A stretch of DNA of 64,000 bases, from assembly GCF_001645125.1 (NCBI RefSeq), contig NZ_LXKA01000033.1:1-64000 (forward strand). Reading direction: 5' to 3'. Position 1 is the first letter of the stretch; every line of letters starts with the position of its first letter. The position numbers and the translations under genes are program-made. The notes below the pieces were generated by a model. That model made no database searches. It worked only from the letters and a program-made list of their open reading frames with translations, and was not told where the DNA came from. This stretch comes from Paraburkholderia ginsengiterrae. GTDB lineage: Bacteria > Pseudomonadota > Gammaproteobacteria > Burkholderiales > Burkholderiaceae. This document shows, in pieces, positions 8,960 to 18,170 of the stretch.

Positions 8960-10671
8960 GCGCGCCCGCCATCGTGATTCTCGGCGCAGGTGCATTGGCG
9001 ACGGCGCGCCGTATTCAGTCGCTGTACGAGGATAGCCAGGTCCACGCGCTGCGCGGCCGGGTGGATGTCCAGGCCCCGGCCGATGTGTCGTACAGCGAAC
9101 TCGGCGCGCATCTGCAGGAGCTTTACGCCCGTGGCACGCCGATTGTCGCGCTGTGCGCGGCGGGCATCGTGATTCGCTGCGTCGCGCCGTTGCTGGCGAA
9201 CAAAGGTATCGAGCCGCCGGTGCTGGCCGTCGCCGAAGATGGCAGCGCGGTCGTGCCACTGCTTGGCGGACTCGCCGGCGTCAACGTGATGGCGCGCGAG
9301 ATTGCCGCTGCGCTCGCCGTGCCGCCCGCCATCACGACGAGCGGCGAATTGCGCTTCGGCACCTGCGTGCTCAATCCGCCCGACGGTTATGCGCTCGCCG
9401 ACCTCGGCCAGGGCAAACGCTTCGTGTCGGATCTGCTGGCTGGCGAAAGCACGCGCATCGAAGGCGACGCGCCGTGGCTCGACGACGCGCAACTGCCCCG
9501 CTCGGCATCGGCGCGTCTGGCGATTCGCGTGACACCGCGCGCATGGGATGGGCGTGAGGACGAGCTGGTGATTCATCCGCGCAGTATCGTTGCGGCGGTG
9601 ACGGGTTCAGGCGACGGTATGGCGGCGCGCGTGCGCGAGGCTTTGGCGGCGCACGGTCTCGCGCCGCTCGCGCTGGCGGCATTGCTGGCTCCCGCTGAAC
9701 GCATGTCGGAGCCGGCGCTGGCCGCGGCCGCGGCGGACCTGAACGTGCCGTTGCGCTTCGTCCACCCGCATCCCGGCGATGGCGAGCCGCCGGACAACCT
9801 GTTGCATGCCGCACTGCGCGTTCCGTATGAAACGCTGCGTGACGCGTCGGCGGCCGGCGTTGCGCTGGCGCTTGCGCCTCTGGCCATTGATCCGGATACG
9901 ATCGGCCGTGCGCGCGGCCGTCTGACGGTGATCGGCCTCGGCCCCGGCCGCGCCGACCTGATGGTGCCCGCGGCACGCACCGCGCTGAACGAAGCCACCG
10001 ACATTCTCGGCTACGACACCTACGTCAAAATGGCCGGGCCGTTGCGCGCCGACCAGCGCGTGCACGGTACGGACAATCGCGAGGAAATGCAGCGCGCGCG
10101 GCATGCGTTCGAGCTGGCAAGCGAGGGACGCTCGGTGGTGATGGTGTCCTCGGGCGATCCGGGCGTGTTCGCGATGGCGGCGGCGGTGCTGGAAGCGCTC
10201 GAAGCGTCGCAGAACAGGGAGTGGGCGGCGGTCGAACTGTCGATCGTGCCCGGCGTGTCGGCCGCGCTCGCGACCGCGGCGCAAGCCGGCGCGCCGCTCG
10301 GACACGACTTCTGCATGCTGTCGCTGTCCGACAACCTGAAGCCTTGGACGATCATCGAAACACGCCTCAGGCACGCCGCCGAGGCGGATCTGGTGATGGC
10401 GTTCTATAACCCGATTTCGCGCGCCCGGCCCTGGCAGCTTGATAAGGCGCTCGATATCGTGCGGGAATATCGCGTGGCGGACACCCCTGTGGTGCTCGGC
10501 CGCGACATTGGCCGGCCCGGGGGCACGCTGCGCACGATCACGCTTGGCGAGCTGCGCTCGTCCGATGTGGATATGCGCACGATGGTGATCGTTGGGTCGT
10601 CGACGACGCGGCGGTTTGCCAGCGGCGCGGGTGGTGTTGAGTGGGTCTATACGCCGCGGTGGTATGAGTAA
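8956..10671 (+). CDS. cobJ: CbiG-like / precorrin-3B C17-methyltransferase fusion
   Basis: 571-residue two-part protein. Residues 1 to about 315 are CbiG/CobE-like: [20 protein letters not shown], then [19 protein letters not shown], then a CobE-like segment around [17 protein letters not shown]. In the anaerobic pathway CbiG opens the ring lactone and releases the two-carbon unit. From about residue 320 ([16 protein letters not shown]) to the end it is CobJ, which contracts the ring by C-17 methylation; [16 protein letters not shown] and the GRDIGRPG motif fit. ATG 8956 overlaps the cobI stop as ATGA; ATG 8947 is an alternative. Some residues usually conserved in CbiG (for example the SGH before LGG) are changed, so activity of that half is uncertain. 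Confidence 0.9.
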   Translation: MSAPAIVILGAGALATARRIQSLYEDSQVHALRGRVDVQAPADVSYSELGAHLQELYARGTPIVALCAAGIVIRCVAPLLANKGIEPPVLAVAEDGSAVVPLLGGLAGVNVMAREIAAALAVPPAITTSGELRFGTCVLNPPDGYALADLGQGKRFVSDLLAGESTRIEGDAPWLDDAQLPRSASARLAIRVTPRAWDGREDELVIHPRSIVAAVTGSGDGMAARVREALAAHGLAPLALAALLAPAERMSEPALAAAAADLNVPLRFVHPHPGDGEPPDNLLHAALRVPYETLRDASAAGVALALAPLAIDPDTIGRARGRLTVIGLGPGRADLMVPAARTALNEATDILGYDTYVKMAGPLRADQRVHGTDNREEMQRARHAFELASEGRSVVMVSSGDPGVFAMAAAVLEALEASQNREWAAVELSIVPGVSAALATAAQAGAPLGHDFCMLSLSDNLKPWTIIETRLRHAAEADLVMAFYNPISRARPWQLDKALDIVREYRVADTPVVLGRDIGRPGGTLRTITLGELRSSDVDMRTMVIVGSSTTRRFASGAGGVEWVYTPRWYE

Positions 10672-10676
10672 GCAGA

Positions 10677-10698
10677 TGACGCCGCCCGCGCGGCGTCA
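10677..10698. terminator. hairpin between cobJ and the SbcC-like gene
   Basis: TGACGCCGC pairs with GCGGCGTCA over a 4-nt loop, in the 66-bp gap between convergent genes. The T-rich stretch downstream on plus (ACTCTTTC) is weak, so the terminator call is tentative. Confidence 0.45.
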
Positions 10699-10737
10699 GC
10701 CACTCTTTCAGCGAAGGTGACCGCAGACGCCTTCTGC

Positions 10738-13362
10738 CTAAGCCGCCACCTTCAAATCATCAATCGCCCGCTGCCGCACGCCGAGGTCGTCCCACAACTC
10801 CGGATGGCACGTGAACACCAGAATCTGGTGCCGCGTGGCCGCGTCGATCAGCGCGCGCTTGATGGCGTCCCGCCGCGCGGCGTCGGTATGCACAGCGGCA
10901 TCGTCGAGCATGAGCAAGGTCGGACGGCCCGACGCCTTCAGCAAATCCGCATACGCGAGGCGCGTCAGAATGCCGAGCTGTTCGCGCGTGCCGAAGCTCA
11001 ACGCATCGAGCGTATCCGCGCGACCGTCGCGCTCCAGCGTGGCGGGACTCAGATCGTCGCCGAGCGCGATCGCCGACTGCGGGAAGATCCGCTTCAGATA
11101 GTGCCCGAGCCGCTCGGTCAGCGGCGCGCGCAATTGCGCGACCGCCGCGTCGCGTTCGTCGACCAGCACTTCGTCGAGCAGGCTCAGCGCGCTTGCGCGC
11201 AAACCCAGTTCTTCCTTGCGGCGCGTGGCCTGCTCGACCTTGGCCTCCACCGCCGCCAGACGCTCGCCGAGACCGGATGCGCCGACCGTCTCCAGCTGAC
11301 TGCGCAAGCCGGCAATCTTGACCTGCCGCTCGTTCTGCTCGCCACGCGCGAGTTCCGCCGACGCGCGGTAGCGCTTCGCCTCGGCCGCCGGATCGTCGAG
11401 GCGCGCCGCTTCCAGTTCGCGCTCGCGCCCTTCGCGCTGCTTCCTCACCGCGTCGACCTGCACGCGCTGTTCGACGATTTTCGCCTGCCACTGCGCGCGG
11501 TTGCGGCAGAACGCGGCGCCACTCAATTGCGCTTCCTTGCGCTGCAACTGGGCCGCGAGCGATTCTTCCGTCGCCATGCCGGTCGAGCGCTTTTCGGCGG
11601 CTTGAGCCAGCACTTTGCGGGCTGCCTCCAGTGCATCGCGTGCGATCTCCGCGTTGCGGCGCGCTTCGTCGAGTGGCGGCGCGGCGGACACGTCGGGCAA
11701 GCCCGCCAGCCGCTCATTCGAGGCATCCATGCGCGCGGCGGCCGTTGCCGATGCCGCACGCAGTGCCTCGATGCCCTGCGGCGCGTGGACTTCGAGAATC
11801 TTCGCCTGGCTCTTCTGCTGCGCGACCAGCGCCTTCCACTGCTCGTGGCGCGACTCGCCTTCACCGAGAGATGCGACGCCCAGTGCTTGCAACAGTTGCG
11901 ACTGTTGCGCTTCGAGCGACGCGAGTTCTGACAATTGCGCGGGCAGATTGGAAACGCCGGGAATCACCCGCAATTCGCCAAGCGCGCCGAGACCAATCCG
12001 CTTCTCTCCTTCCAGACGCAGCACGCCATCGCCGCTTACTTGTGCGTCGTCGACGGTGATCGTGCTATTCAAGCGGTATTCAATGCGTGTCATCGCGGCT
12101 TCCGTGCGGGCACGCAAGACACTCAACTCGCTCGCTAGCTTGGCGAGCCGCTTCAGTTTCGCCTCGTCGATTTCGAGCGCCGCCGCGTCGCGCGTGGCCG
12201 CGAGCACGGCATCGTTCGCTTTGCTGGCGTCCGCGATCGCGGCGTCGAGCCGCTCGTTCTCGGCGCGAAGAAGTCCGATCTGGCTGCGCAGATCGGCCGC
12301 GGTCACGGCGGCGTTCGCCAGTTCGAGTGCGCGGTTGGCGTCGTTGGAAGCCTGTTCGAATTGCGTCACGCTGGCCGTCGCGTCCGCATGCTCGATTTGA
12401 GCCGCCGACACGGCCGCCCGCGCCGCGTCGAGTTGCTGCCGATCGCGCGTGACGGCCGCTTCGAGTTCGAGCGCGCTTTGCTCCTGCTGCAACGACAGCG
12501 CTAGCTCCGCTTCGCTGACCTGCAGCGATTGCGCAAGCTGTTGAAGGCCGCGCTCGAGTTCCGCGGCGGCATCGGCGCGTTGCTGCGCCAGCGCGGCCTT
12601 CTGCTCGTGAAGCTCCCACGGACGCTTGTGCTGCGTGTCGTCGAAAGCTTCCTGCAACGCGGCGAGGCGCGCGATGTTCTCTTCGAACTGGCGGCGCTGC
12701 TGTTCCAATGCGTCGCGCTCTTCGGTCAGACGCGCGAGGTTCTGTTCGGCTTCGGCCAGCGGCCCGGTGGACTTCTGCGTACGCGCGGTGAGCAGTTGCC
12801 GAAGCTCGCGCTGCACGGCGGCGATCAGCGCATCCTCGCCCGCCGATTCGCTGCCGCCGGAGAGTTGCGTCAGCGCATCGCGCAGATATTGCACCGCGTG
12901 CCCCGTCGAGTCGCGCACCTCCTGCGTGCCGCCTTGCTGCACCCACAAGAGACCGGGCACGCCTGCGTTCTCCGCCTTCAACGGTCCACGCGCGGCCCGC
13001 GAAAATCCGAGCAAGGCTGCGAGCTTGTCTTCAGCTTCATCCTCGCCGAACGCGGTCTGGCCGATCTTCAGCTCGCAGCGCTGACGCGTGACGAACTGCT
13101 TGGACAGCGTGCACGCGGTGCCGTCCAGATCGAAACTCACTTCCACCGACGGCTGCCCGCTCGCCTTGCCCCATGGCAACAGGTCTTTCAGATGCGAGGC
13201 TTTGTAGCGCTCCAGAAACACGGCGCGCACCGCTTCCGCAATGGTGCTTTTGCCCGCCTCGTTCGGACCGGTGAAGAGATTGAGCCCCGGCTGCAGATCG
13301 TCGATGACGAGCCGTCCGCCGAACTGTTTGAACTCCTGAATCGCGATGCTGTGCAGCTTCAT
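10738..13362 (-). CDS. SbcC/YhaN-like SMC-type ATPase
   Basis: 874-residue ATPase of DNA double-strand-break repair type. Walker A GPNEAGKST lies at residues 32-40 and a Walker B-like LLMLDDAAVHTD near the C-terminus, with long Ala/Glu/Arg/Gln-rich coiled coils between them. The central part (around TITVDDAQVSGDGVLRLEG) reads as a short beta-rich insertion. No CXXC pair is present, so the zinc hook of classical SbcC/Rad50 is absent. Its start overlaps the stop of the nuclease gene by 4 nt, so the two are translationally coupled and probably form a complex like YhaN/YhaO. Gene name withheld because it is not canonical SbcC. Confidence 0.85.
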   Translation of the reverse strand: MKLHSIAIQEFKQFGGRLVIDDLQPGLNLFTGPNEAGKSTIAEAVRAVFLERYKASHLKDLLPWGKASGQPSVEVSFDLDGTACTLSKQFVTRQRCELKIGQTAFGEDEAEDKLAALLGFSRAARGPLKAENAGVPGLLWVQQGGTQEVRDSTGHAVQYLRDALTQLSGGSESAGEDALIAAVQRELRQLLTARTQKSTGPLAEAEQNLARLTEERDALEQQRRQFEENIARLAALQEAFDDTQHKRPWELHEQKAALAQQRADAAAELERGLQQLAQSLQVSEAELALSLQQEQSALELEAAVTRDRQQLDAARAAVSAAQIEHADATASVTQFEQASNDANRALELANAAVTAADLRSQIGLLRAENERLDAAIADASKANDAVLAATRDAAALEIDEAKLKRLAKLASELSVLRARTEAAMTRIEYRLNSTITVDDAQVSGDGVLRLEGEKRIGLGALGELRVIPGVSNLPAQLSELASLEAQQSQLLQALGVASLGEGESRHEQWKALVAQQKSQAKILEVHAPQGIEALRAASATAAARMDASNERLAGLPDVSAAPPLDEARRNAEIARDALEAARKVLAQAAEKRSTGMATEESLAAQLQRKEAQLSGAAFCRNRAQWQAKIVEQRVQVDAVRKQREGRERELEAARLDDPAAEAKRYRASAELARGEQNERQVKIAGLRSQLETVGASGLGERLAAVEAKVEQATRRKEELGLRASALSLLDEVLVDERDAAVAQLRAPLTERLGHYLKRIFPQSAIALGDDLSPATLERDGRADTLDALSFGTREQLGILTRLAYADLLKASGRPTLLMLDDAAVHTDAARRDAIKRALIDAATRHQILVFTCHPELWDDLGVRQRAIDDLKVAA

Positions 13363-14501
13363 GCGGACCTCGCTTCGCGCGGCAATTCACGTTGAAAACG
13401 CGCCAGCAGCAATAAGGCCTCCGCCGCGCGCTTGATGTCGTGCGGGGCGGATTGCGGGTCTTCCTGCAAGCCGCGCAAACGCGCCACGACTTTCGCGAGG
13501 TAGCCGCTTTGTGCGCCGAGTTCGGCAAGGTCGTCGGCGGTGGGCAGCACTTGCAGGCCGCTCAGGTCGACACGCAAGGCCCGCACGCGCGCCCGGGTTT
13601 CCTCCACGGCCACGTGGATCGCTTCGGCGTCCGCCAGCGCGGCGGTGCCCGTGACGCTCACCCGCAGCACGTCGTGACCGCCCAATGCGGCGAGCCGCGT
13701 TTTAAGCGAGTCCACATCCGTCGGCACCGCGATGATTTCTTCCCACCGATGCCATTGATACTGACCGACCGGCACCGCCTCAACCACCGGCGCGGCGCCT
13801 GGCTCGCTCAGCGTGACGTCGAGCATGAAGCCCGGATCGTTGGCGCGGAAGCGGTCCTGCTCGTGGGTGCCGGCGTACCAGGTGCGCTCGTCGACACGCA
13901 GATGGCCATGCCAGTCGCCCAGCGCGAGATAGTCGAGACGCGCGCTCGCGGCCCGCGTCGGCGCGATCGGATTCGACGAGTCGATGCCTTCCTGCAGAAT
14001 CCCGCTCACGCTGCCATGCGCGAGGCCGACGCGGTGGTAGCCGGGCGGCGTTTCCGTGGTGTCGAAGAAGCCGGTCGTATCGTCGTAGGTGATGCGTTGC
14101 GTGAGCGGCGCGCACAGTAAAGCGCAGCGGCAGGCTTCCAGCAGCACCACGCCGGGTTCGAGCACCACGCGCACGTTCGGCGCGATGCAGTTCAGGCGCT
14201 GGGCCCGGGTCCACACGCTCTCGACCAGCGCGGCGTCGTGATTGCCCGGCAGCATGACCCACGGCCCCGGGAAGGCTTGCAGCGCGCCGAACAGACGGCG
14301 GATCACCGTATCCGAGACGGTTTGCAGGTCGAACACGTCGCCGGCCACCAGCACGGCGTCGACCTTGCGCGCGGCGGCTTCGGCGGCGATCCGGCGCACG
14401 GTCTCGAAGCGCGCCTCGGCAAGGTGCGCCGCCTCGTCGGGTTCGAACTGACCGAATTGCGTGCCGATCTGCCAGTCCGCGGTGTGCAGAAACCTGATCA
14501 C
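13359..14501 (-). CDS. SbcD/YhaO-like DNA repair metallophosphoesterase
   Basis: 380-residue calcineurin-like nuclease. Motifs in order: FLHTADWQIG, VLVAGDVFD, MLPGNHDAA, GLAHGSVSG and LALGDWHGH, which together supply the di-metal site of Mre11/SbcD proteins. The His of the usual DxH motif I is Gln here. I place the start at GTG 14501, which gives MIRFLHTADWQ and has GGAGG four bases upstream; the longer open frame has no homology. Overlaps the ATPase gene (ATGA), giving a two-gene operon. Confidence 0.86.
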   Translation of the reverse strand: MIRFLHTADWQIGTQFGQFEPDEAAHLAEARFETVRRIAAEAAARKVDAVLVAGDVFDLQTVSDTVIRRLFGALQAFPGPWVMLPGNHDAALVESVWTRAQRLNCIAPNVRVVLEPGVVLLEACRCALLCAPLTQRITYDDTTGFFDTTETPPGYHRVGLAHGSVSGILQEGIDSSNPIAPTRAASARLDYLALGDWHGHLRVDERTWYAGTHEQDRFRANDPGFMLDVTLSEPGAAPVVEAVPVGQYQWHRWEEIIAVPTDVDSLKTRLAALGGHDVLRVSVTGTAALADAEAIHVAVEETRARVRALRVDLSGLQVLPTADDLAELGAQSGYLAKVVARLRGLQEDPQSAPHDIKRAAEALLLLARFQRELPREARSA

Positions 14502-14736
14502 TGTGCCTCCATTCCGTTCAATTGCATCGTCCCTATGCCTCGCCCGTGGGTTGCTTGTGCCCCTCTCGAACAAGGCGTCGCAGTCTAACCGCAGATGTTA
14601 CCGTGCCGGCGCGGCAAAGATAGTCCTAGGCGGTGGCCACGTTGCCGTGCCGCCGGCGCTACACTCGCGTTTCTGGACGCGCGCCTTGCGCTGCACCGCC
14701 TCCCGCAATCGACCTGGACCCGCTGCCCTGCCGCCG

Positions 14737-16017
14737 ATGAACAAAGCAATCGAACTGACCAAGGCCAAGCGCACCCCGTTGCTGCTCCTGCTCGCCGCCG
14801 CCTGCATTTTCGTGGTGACCGCGTTCATGCCGCGCGGCTTCTGGGTGGACGGCATCAAGGCCATCGCGGAGGCCGCGATGGTCGGCGCGCTCGCCGACTG
14901 GTTCGCGGTGGCCGCCCTGTTCCGCCGCGTGCCGATTCCGGTCGTCTCCGCGCACACCGCGATCATTCCGCGCAACAAGCACAAGATCGCCGACAACCTG
15001 GCCGTGTTCGTGCAGGACAAGTTTCTCGACGTGCCCTCGCTGGTCGGACTGATCCAGAAGCACGACCCGGCGCAAAGCATCACCGGCTGGCTCACGCAAC
15101 CGGCCAACACCGCGCGTCTTGGCGACTACGTCGTCAAGCTCACCGGCGGCATTCTGGAATTGACCGACGACGTGCGTATCCAGGTCTTCATCAAGGACGC
15201 GTTGCGCGGCGTGCTGGCGAGGGTCGATCTGTCGCAATCTATGGGCGCCATTCTCGACACGCTGACGAGGGACGGCCGCCATCAGGAACTGCTCGACGCC
15301 GGCATCGACCAGGTCGTGACGCTGCTGCGCGAACCTCAGGCGCGTGAATTTATCGCCGCGCGTATCGTCGATTGGGTGAAGAGCGAGTATCCGACCATGG
15401 AGAAGATCCTGCCTTCGGCATGGCTCAGTGAAAAAGGCGCGGAGGCGATTGCCAATGTCGTGAACCGCATGCTCGAACAGATCAGCGAGAACCCTACGCA
15501 CCAGTTGCGCCAGAAGTTCGACGAGGCCACGCACAAGCTGATCGTCAAGCTCAAAACCGATCCCGCCTTCCTGCAGAAAGGCGAGGAACTCAAGCGTTAT
15601 CTGATGGAAGGCGACGCCCTCAGTTCGTATATCAAGGACATGTGGGGCGAATTGCGCGCGTGGCTCAAGCGCGATCTGCAAAGCAGCGACTCGGCGTTGC
15701 ACGCGCGCGTGACGGCAATGGGCCAATGGGTCGGACGCGAACTCGCGAACGATCCGGCGCTGCGCCAATCGCTGAACGACCACCTCGAGGAAGCGGCCCG
15801 CGCCATGGCGCCGGACTTTGCGCAGTTCCTCACGCGCCACATCAGCGACACGGTCAAGAACTGGGACTCGCGCGAGATGTCGCGGCAGATCGAACTGAAC
15901 ATCGGTAAGGACCTGCAATACATTCGCATCAACGGGACGATTGTGGGCGGCTTTATCGGCCTGCTGCTCTACGCGAGCTCGCAACTGTTCGAGTTGCTGC
16001 GCCTGCACGTGGGATAA
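14737..16017 (+). CDS. DUF445 family membrane protein
   Basis: 426-residue protein of the DUF445 family (YjiN-like); molecular function unknown. A hydrophobic segment near residues 12-30 (TPLLLLLAAACIFVVTAF), the family-typical KAIAEAAMVGALADWFAVAALFR, a long helical cytoplasmic or periplasmic middle, and a C-terminal membrane segment (GGFIGLLLYASSQLFELL). ATG 14737 is the first start that begins the conserved region. Divergent from the nuclease operon, 235 bp away. Confidence 0.82.
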   Translation: MNKAIELTKAKRTPLLLLLAAACIFVVTAFMPRGFWVDGIKAIAEAAMVGALADWFAVAALFRRVPIPVVSAHTAIIPRNKHKIADNLAVFVQDKFLDVPSLVGLIQKHDPAQSITGWLTQPANTARLGDYVVKLTGGILELTDDVRIQVFIKDALRGVLARVDLSQSMGAILDTLTRDGRHQELLDAGIDQVVTLLREPQAREFIAARIVDWVKSEYPTMEKILPSAWLSEKGAEAIANVVNRMLEQISENPTHQLRQKFDEATHKLIVKLKTDPAFLQKGEELKRYLMEGDALSSYIKDMWGELRAWLKRDLQSSDSALHARVTAMGQWVGRELANDPALRQSLNDHLEEAARAMAPDFAQFLTRHISDTVKNWDSREMSRQIELNIGKDLQYIRINGTIVGGFIGLLLYASSQLFELLRLHVG

Positions 16018-16162
16018 GCACAGAGGACAAACAATGGGCCTGGCCCCGGCAAAGCGCCTACAATCCGGGCATATGATTTGCTGAGGTACCACGCCGGAAC
16101 GACACGCTGGCGTGCACGGCCCGCTCAAAAACGGCCGCGCCTCTCAACCGGAAAGTGTGCTC

Positions 16163-18127
16163 ATGAAAATATCGTTACCGCCGAATGGGCGGCCGAACCG
16201 CGTGTACCCGCCAGGCACGCCGAGTCTGCATGGTCTTGCCTCGATTATTACCGGCGTGGTGGTGGTGTCCGGGCTGTACTTCGGTCGCGAGGTGCTGATT
16301 CCGATAACGCTGTCGGTGCTGCTGAGCTTTCTGCTTGCGCCGCTCGTGCAGATGTTGCGGCGTTTTCACATGGGGCAGTTGCCGTCGATCTTCATTGCCG
16401 TGCTGTTTGCCCTCGCAACCCTGCTCGCGGTGGGTACGCTGATCGGCGCGCAACTGGTGCAACTCGCGGGCGACTTGCCGCAGTATCAGGAGGCCATCGA
16501 ACAGAAAATCGAAACGGTGCAGGAGAAAACAGTCGGCCGAGCCGATTCGCTGATGAGCCGCGCCGCCGTCGCGCTGCAGCGGGTCTCGCCACCCAAGCCG
16601 CTTCCGCCGCGCCCCACCGGGCGCGTCGCGCGCAACGCGCCCGCGGTGCCGACTCCGGTCGAGGTGCACGAGCCGTCGCCCACGCCGATCCAGCTCGCGC
16701 AACGCGCGTTGTCGCCCGCCATTGCGCCAATCGAAACGACCTTCATCGTGCTGGTCGTGACGATTTTCATCCTGCTGCAACGCGAGGATTTGCGCGACCG
16801 TTTGATTAGTCTCTTCGGCTCACGCGACCTGCACCGGACCACGACCGCGATCAACGACGCCGCTGGGCGTCTGAGCCGCTACTTCGTCGCGCAACTGGGC
16901 GTGAACCTTAGCGCGGGCGGCGCTATCGCCATTGGCCTCGCGATCATCGGCGTGCCGGGCGCACTGCTGTTCGGCGTGATCGCCGCGCTGCTGCGCTTCG
17001 TACCGTATATTGGTATCTGGATCGCGGCGTTGCTCGCCTTCCTCCTCGCCGCCGCGATCCAGCCGCAATGGACCATGGCGGTCTACACGCTGATCCTGTT
17101 CATCGTGGTCGACGTGGTGGCCGGGCAAATTGCCGAGCCGGTGCTGTACGGGCATCAATCAGGCCTGTCGCCGCTGGCGGTGGTAGTCGCGGCGATCTTC
17201 TGGAGCTGGCTGTGGGGACCGGTCGGTCTGGTGCTCTCGACACCGCTCACGTTGTGCGTGGTGACGCTGGGACGCTACGCCGACCGGCTGAATTTCCTCA
17301 CCGTGCTGCTCGGCGATCAGCCCGCGCTCACGCCCGCGCAGACTTTCTATCAGCGGCTGCTTGCGGACGATCCGCATGAGGCCATCGTGCAGGCCGAGCG
17401 CCTGCTGCGCGAGATGTCGCTGATCGACTACTACGACAAGGTGGCGCTGGAAGGCCTCAAGCTCGCCCGCAACGACGCGATGCGCGGCGTGCTGATGCCG
17501 GAGCAGTTGCAGCGCGTCAACGACGCGCTGGTGGATATCGTTGAAAACCTGGAAGTCGCGGACGGCTTGCCGGACCCGCTGTCGCGCACGGAACCGGCCG
17601 AAACAGCGGGCTCCCTGTTCTCTTCGGCTCCGGCTCCAGCTTCGGCCGATCTCGCCGGGCGGCACGACAGCCACATTGTGGCCCACTCGCAGGCACGTCC
17701 AGCGGCAGCCAAAACGTCCGTGCTGTGCGTGCCCGGCCGCGGCGCGTTCGACGAGGTCACGACCGCGATCGCGGTGCAATTGCTGGGCCGCCACGGCCTC
17801 GCGCCGATGATGGCCACGCACTCGGGCTATCGCAGCGCGCGCGCCGATGAGCCGAGCTTCAAGGACGCGCCGATCATCTGCGTCGTCTCGCTCGATGCGC
17901 CGGAGTCGCCGCCGTACCTGCGCAACATGCTGCGGCGCACACGCGAATGGCGGCCGCGCGCCACGCTCGTGGTCGGAGTGGGCAGCGCGCCCGAGGGTAC
18001 CCCGGAGGCGGGCGCGACCGGCGCTTCACACGCGGCGCCCAGCTTCCGCGCGATGATCGAGGAATGCCAGTCGGCCTCGGGCGTGCAGCACGCGCGCCAT
18101 CCCGCACAGGTCGGCGCGGCGGACTGA
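16163..18127 (+). CDS. AI-2E family transporter with C-terminal extension
   Basis: 654-residue PerM/YdiK-type membrane protein. N-terminal half has paired hydrophobic helices (GLASIITGVVVVSGLYFGRE, LIPITLSVLLSFLLAPLV), then a Pro/Arg-rich linker around residues 140-185, further membrane helices, and the family signature region VVDVVAGQIAEPVLYG followed by GLSPLAVVVAAIFWSWLWGP. Beyond about residue 515 there is an unusual soluble extension (TSVLCVPGRGAFDEVTTAIA to the end) resembling an alpha/beta Rossmann-like fold. ATG 16163 has GGAAAG about 8 nt upstream. Substrate unknown; the family name does not prove autoinducer transport. Confidence 0.82.
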   Translation: MKISLPPNGRPNRVYPPGTPSLHGLASIITGVVVVSGLYFGREVLIPITLSVLLSFLLAPLVQMLRRFHMGQLPSIFIAVLFALATLLAVGTLIGAQLVQLAGDLPQYQEAIEQKIETVQEKTVGRADSLMSRAAVALQRVSPPKPLPPRPTGRVARNAPAVPTPVEVHEPSPTPIQLAQRALSPAIAPIETTFIVLVVTIFILLQREDLRDRLISLFGSRDLHRTTTAINDAAGRLSRYFVAQLGVNLSAGGAIAIGLAIIGVPGALLFGVIAALLRFVPYIGIWIAALLAFLLAAAIQPQWTMAVYTLILFIVVDVVAGQIAEPVLYGHQSGLSPLAVVVAAIFWSWLWGPVGLVLSTPLTLCVVTLGRYADRLNFLTVLLGDQPALTPAQTFYQRLLADDPHEAIVQAERLLREMSLIDYYDKVALEGLKLARNDAMRGVLMPEQLQRVNDALVDIVENLEVADGLPDPLSRTEPAETAGSLFSSAPAPASADLAGRHDSHIVAHSQARPAAAKTSVLCVPGRGAFDEVTTAIAVQLLGRHGLAPMMATHSGYRSARADEPSFKDAPIICVVSLDAPESPPYLRNMLRRTREWRPRATLVVGVGSAPEGTPEAGATGASHAAPSFRAMIEECQSASGVQHARHPAQVGAAD

Positions 18128-18170
18128 GGGCTGCCGGAAAGCTGACCGGCAAACCCACAGAAGCGCGGAA

